Source: Vibrio ziniensis | Lineage (GTDB): Bacteria > Pseudomonadota > Gammaproteobacteria > Enterobacterales > Vibrionaceae | DNA: 64,000 nucleotides | NCBI RefSeq assembly: GCF_011064285.1 | Contig: NZ_CP049331.1 | Span: forward strand, 868,001 to 932,000 | Direction of reading: 5' to 3' | Part shown: piece by piece, positions 61,298 to 64,000 of the stretch | How positions within the stretch are numbered: the stretch's first letter is position 1 | How the letters are laid out: every line of letters begins with the position of its first letter | Notes under the pieces: model-generated | Seen by the model: the letters and a program-made list of their open reading frames with translations, nothing else | What the model was told of the DNA's origin: nothing | Databases searched by the model: none | Translations under genes and position numbers: made by a program

Positions 61298-62392
61298 ATG
61301 TCGATAAAAAAAAGATACATCGCTTTATTAGTGTTAGTGAGTATAGGTATCGGTTGGCTAACTTTGGGGGGCAGTGCAGCTATTATGCACTACACCTCAA
61401 ACACAGAATTTTGCCTTTCTTGTCACTCCATGGACATTCCTTATAAGGAATACCAAGGATCTGTTCACTTCAGTAATGCTACAGGTATTCGAGCAGAATG
61501 CTCAGACTGTCATATCCCAACAGATACTATGGGGTACTTGTTCACTAAGATTCGAGCGACCAAAGACATCTACCACGAATTCATTACCAGTAAGATAGAT
61601 ACTGCTGAGAAATATGAAATTCATCGAAAAGATCTCGCTGAGATGGTTTGGCAGCAGTTTCGTGAGAATGATTCAGCGACGTGTCGAACCTGTCATAACG
61701 CCGACGCCATGGAACCATTTGCTCAAACCAGAGAAGCAGCAAAAATGCATGCTTACGGAATCGAGCAAAATCAAACCTGTATTGACTGCCATAAGGGCGT
61801 TGCTCATTTTGCTCCTGAAGTCGAACTCGATAGTAAAGCATTCGATACTTTGATGGCATTTACTAAACGAACCTCTCCTGATGCAAAAACTGTGTATCCC
61901 GTTACGGAAATTGCAATGGCAGATTTGGGTAAGCTGAACCCAACGGCAATGCTAGAAGTGGTTAAATCTAACGGTGAAGAACGTACCGTCACACTCAATG
62001 CTTACCAGATGAAAGGTGCTGAACAGGTGCTTTACATGGCACAAGGACAACGCGCCATTGTTGCAACGTTGACAGAAGGAGGGCAACAAGCTCTGCAAGC
62101 AGGGGAGTTCAAGGCAGACGAGTATGGCAATGAATGGCGAGCAGTGTCGTTAACAGGGATGATTACTTCTCCTGTTGTTGACTCACTAGACCCTGTTTGG
62201 TCATACGCAGAACAGTTAAACAATGTTTACTGTTCAACCTGCCATGCAAAAATACCTTCGAATCACTTTACGGTGAACGCGTGGGGACCGGTGGCGAAAA
62301 GTATGGGGGATCGTACTGATATTTCGGGCGAAAACTTAGAAATTCTCACCAAGTTCTTCCAGCACCACGCGAAAGATGTGGTTGGTCACTAA
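61298..62392 (+). CDS. torY: TorY/TorC-like pentahaem c-type cytochrome
   Basis: A 364-residue membrane-anchored cytochrome of the NapC/NirT family. It has an N-terminal anchor helix (about residues 7-28) and five CxxCH haem motifs: CLSCH, CSDCH, CRTCH and CIDCH in the tetrahaem domain and CSTCH in the C-terminal fifth-haem domain. The fifth haem identifies TorC/TorY rather than NapC. It carries electrons from quinol to the periplasmic reductase encoded just downstream (24 bp). I favour torY over torC because no torD or torR/S/T genes are visible nearby, but the window ends. Confidence 0.88.
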   Translation: MSIKKRYIALLVLVSIGIGWLTLGGSAAIMHYTSNTEFCLSCHSMDIPYKEYQGSVHFSNATGIRAECSDCHIPTDTMGYLFTKIRATKDIYHEFITSKIDTAEKYEIHRKDLAEMVWQQFRENDSATCRTCHNADAMEPFAQTREAAKMHAYGIEQNQTCIDCHKGVAHFAPEVELDSKAFDTLMAFTKRTSPDAKTVYPVTEIAMADLGKLNPTAMLEVVKSNGEERTVTLNAYQMKGAEQVLYMAQGQRAIVATLTEGGQQALQAGEFKADEYGNEWRAVSLTGMITSPVVDSLDPVWSYAEQLNNVYCSTCHAKIPSNHFTVNAWGPVAKSMGDRTDISGENLEILTKFFQHHAKDVVGH

Positions 62393-62416
62393 GGATATTA
62401 AAGAAGGATAAATATT

Positions 62417-64000
62417 ATGACTAATATGACTCGCCGTAGATTCTTAAAAGGTACAGGTATTACAGCTGGCGCTTTTGCGTGCAGTTCATTCTCCCCCCTT
62501 TCTTTAGCTGAGCTTAATGAACGTGGAGGTGGTGTGTTAACAGCCGGACGGATGGGTCCGTTGTTATGTGATGTGCAAGACGGGAGGTTAGTGTCTTCGA
62601 AAAATGCTTTAGCCCAAACTATGCCAAATAGTCTTCAACTGACAGGCCCAGACCAAGTGTATACCAAAGCTCGGGTTAAATACCCTATGGTACGTAAAGG
62701 CTTCCTTTCAAATCCAAGTTCACCGCAAGGTGTGCGTGGTAGTGATGAGTTTGTGCGAGTTTCTTGGGAGAAAGCGTACAAATTGATCCATGAACAGCAT
62801 ATGCGCATTCGTAAACAATACGGACCAGCTGCCGTATTTGCGGGATCTTATGGCTGGCGTTCGAGTGGGGTGTTACATAAAGCCCAAACATTGTTACAGC
62901 GTTACATGAGTATGGCTGGTGGTTATTCAGGGCACCTCGGAGATTACTCTACTGGGGCTGCGCAAGTCATCATGCCTCATGTCATGGGCTCCATTGAGGT
63001 GTATGAGCAGCAAACTACCTACCCCGTGATTTTGGAAAGCAGTGAAGTAGTGGTTCTGTGGGGACTAAACCCTGTAAATACGCTGAAAATAGCATGGAGC
63101 TCGACAGACTGTGCTGGGCTTGAGTTTTTCCATCAACTGAAACAGTCCGGAAAAACCATTATAGCAATTGATCCAATACGCTCTGAAACCATAGAGTTCT
63201 TTGGTGAAAACGCACAATGGATAGCGCCGCATCCCATGACGGATGTGGCAATGATGCTAGGTATCGCTCATACCCTAGTGAAAAAAGGTAAACACGATAA
63301 AGCTTTCTTAGAAAAGTACACCACAGGTTTTGAACCGTTTGAAGCTTATTTGATGGGTAAAGAGGATGGTATAGAGAAGTCGTCTCAATGGGCTTCTGAT
63401 ATCTGTGGGGTGTCTGCTGAGCAGCTTGAGCTATTAGCGGATATTTTCATCCAAAATAGAACCATGTTGATGTCAGGATGGGGAATGCAGCGTCAGCAAT
63501 ATGGTGAGCAACGCCACTGGATGATTGCGACGCTGGCTGCCATGCTCGGGCAGATTGGTTTGCCCGGCGGTGGTTTTGGTCTTTCTTACCATTATTCAAA
63601 CGGCGGTAACCCAACTCGAAATGCAGGCGTACTTCCTGCCATTTCTGCATCATTAGGTGGTGGTTCTTCTGCGGGGAATGACTGGGCCATTTCTGGAGCG
63701 ATGCAAAGCTTCCCTGTCGCTCGCATTGTGGAAGCTCTGGAAAATCCGGGTAAGATGTACATACACAATGGGCATGAACTTAAATTTCCAAACATCAAAA
63801 TGATTTGGTGGGCTGGTGGAGCCAACTTCACTCATCATCAAGACACCAATCGGTTGATCAAAGCATGGCAGAAGCCAGAGCTTATCGTCATATCCGAACC
63901 ATATTGGACGGCTGCCGCGAAGCACGCAGACGTAGTGTTACCAATCACGACTTCGTTTGAGCGGAACGATCTCACTATGACTGGGGATTACAGTAACCAA
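62417..64000 (+). CDS. torZ: TorZ/TorA-like periplasmic molybdenum reductase (cut at window end)
   Basis: The reading frame stays open to base 64000 and encodes the first 528 residues; the family has about 810. The N-terminal Tat signal TRRRFLKG (twin Arg) near residue 5 sends the folded enzyme to the periplasm. The likely Mo ligand is Ser178 in GDYSTGAAQ, with other family motifs such as [10 protein letters not shown] and [12 protein letters not shown]. TorZ reduces biotin sulfoxide, TMAO or related N/S-oxides; TorA prefers TMAO. It follows the pentahaem cytochrome. Substrate choice cannot be made from the sequence. Confidence 0.9.
   Translation, partial: MTNMTRRRFLKGTGITAGAFACSSFSPLSLAELNERGGGVLTAGRMGPLLCDVQDGRLVSSKNALAQTMPNSLQLTGPDQVYTKARVKYPMVRKGFLSNPSSPQGVRGSDEFVRVSWEKAYKLIHEQHMRIRKQYGPAAVFAGSYGWRSSGVLHKAQTLLQRYMSMAGGYSGHLGDYSTGAAQVIMPHVMGSIEVYEQQTTYPVILESSEVVVLWGLNPVNTLKIAWSSTDCAGLEFFHQLKQSGKTIIAIDPIRSETIEFFGENAQWIAPHPMTDVAMMLGIAHTLVKKGKHDKAFLEKYTTGFEPFEAYLMGKEDGIEKSSQWASDICGVSAEQLELLADIFIQNRTMLMSGWGMQRQQYGEQRHWMIATLAAMLGQIGLPGGGFGLSYHYSNGGNPTRNAGVLPAISASLGGGSSAGNDWAISGAMQSFPVARIVEALENPGKMYIHNGHELKFPNIKMIWWAGGANFTHHQDTNRLIKAWQKPELIVISEPYWTAAAKHADVVLPITTSFERNDLTMTGDYSNQ

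Overview
The window is chromosomal DNA of a Vibrio. The toxR-toxS pair divergent from htpG, motY, a hubP/fimV landmark gene, a six-gene rnf operon and the order crr-ptsI-ptsH-cysK-cysZ-zipA-ligA-porin-cueR-nfeD-qmcA all match my recollection of the large chromosome of vibrios. No rRNA, tRNA, CRISPR array, prophage or intact insertion sequence was seen. Assignment to a species is not attempted.

Layout. 1-11.0 kb: miaB (cut by the window start) divergent from ubiF; the PTS phosphorelay genes crr, ptsI and ptsH; cysK and cysZ; zipA and ligA. 11.0-16.5 kb: an outer-membrane porin, an unknown lipoprotein, a CueR-type regulator without copA, nfeD-qmcA and a CnoX-like chaperedoxin. 16.8-21.7 kb: an SDR and an epimerase gene, then a four-gene translationally coupled cluster of two DUF1538 membrane proteins, a P-II-like protein and a CBS protein, then yfcE. 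21.7-33.6 kb: a Rdx/SelW-like protein, toxS-toxR, htpG, adk, hemH, a POT peptide transporter, rfaH, asnB and a Kef/YbaL-type antiporter. 33.7-38.1 kb: the GlcNAc genes nagC-nagA divergent from nagE. 38.4-50.1 kb: glnS, hubP, truA, accD, folC, dedD, cvpA and purF. 50.2-60.5 kb: an antiporter, rnt, motY, and the rnfABCDGE-nth-gloA operon. 60.8-64 kb: an orphan EIIB-like protein and a torY-torZ-like anaerobic reductase pair, cut by the window end.

How the genes work together. EI, HPr and EIIA-Glc form the phosphotransfer chain that feeds sugar permeases such as NagE, whose GlcNAc-6-P product is deacetylated by NagA and senses through NagC; a CRP-like site lies upstream of nagE. CvpA-purF is preceded by a PurR-type operator. 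MotY and HubP serve the polar flagellum. Rnf couples ferredoxin/NADH redox to ion movement, and TorY/TorZ would reduce S- or N-oxides in the periplasm.

Less ordinary features: a MITE-like repeat in three copies, one of which forms the last codons and stop of hemH; smaller palindromic elements with TATACC/GGTATA-type ends in the ptsI-crr gap, adk leader and nag control region; four exact 108-bp repeats inside rnfC; four 165-bp repeats inside hubP; and the DUF1538/P-II/CBS cluster, which is the best candidate here for a poorly described system.
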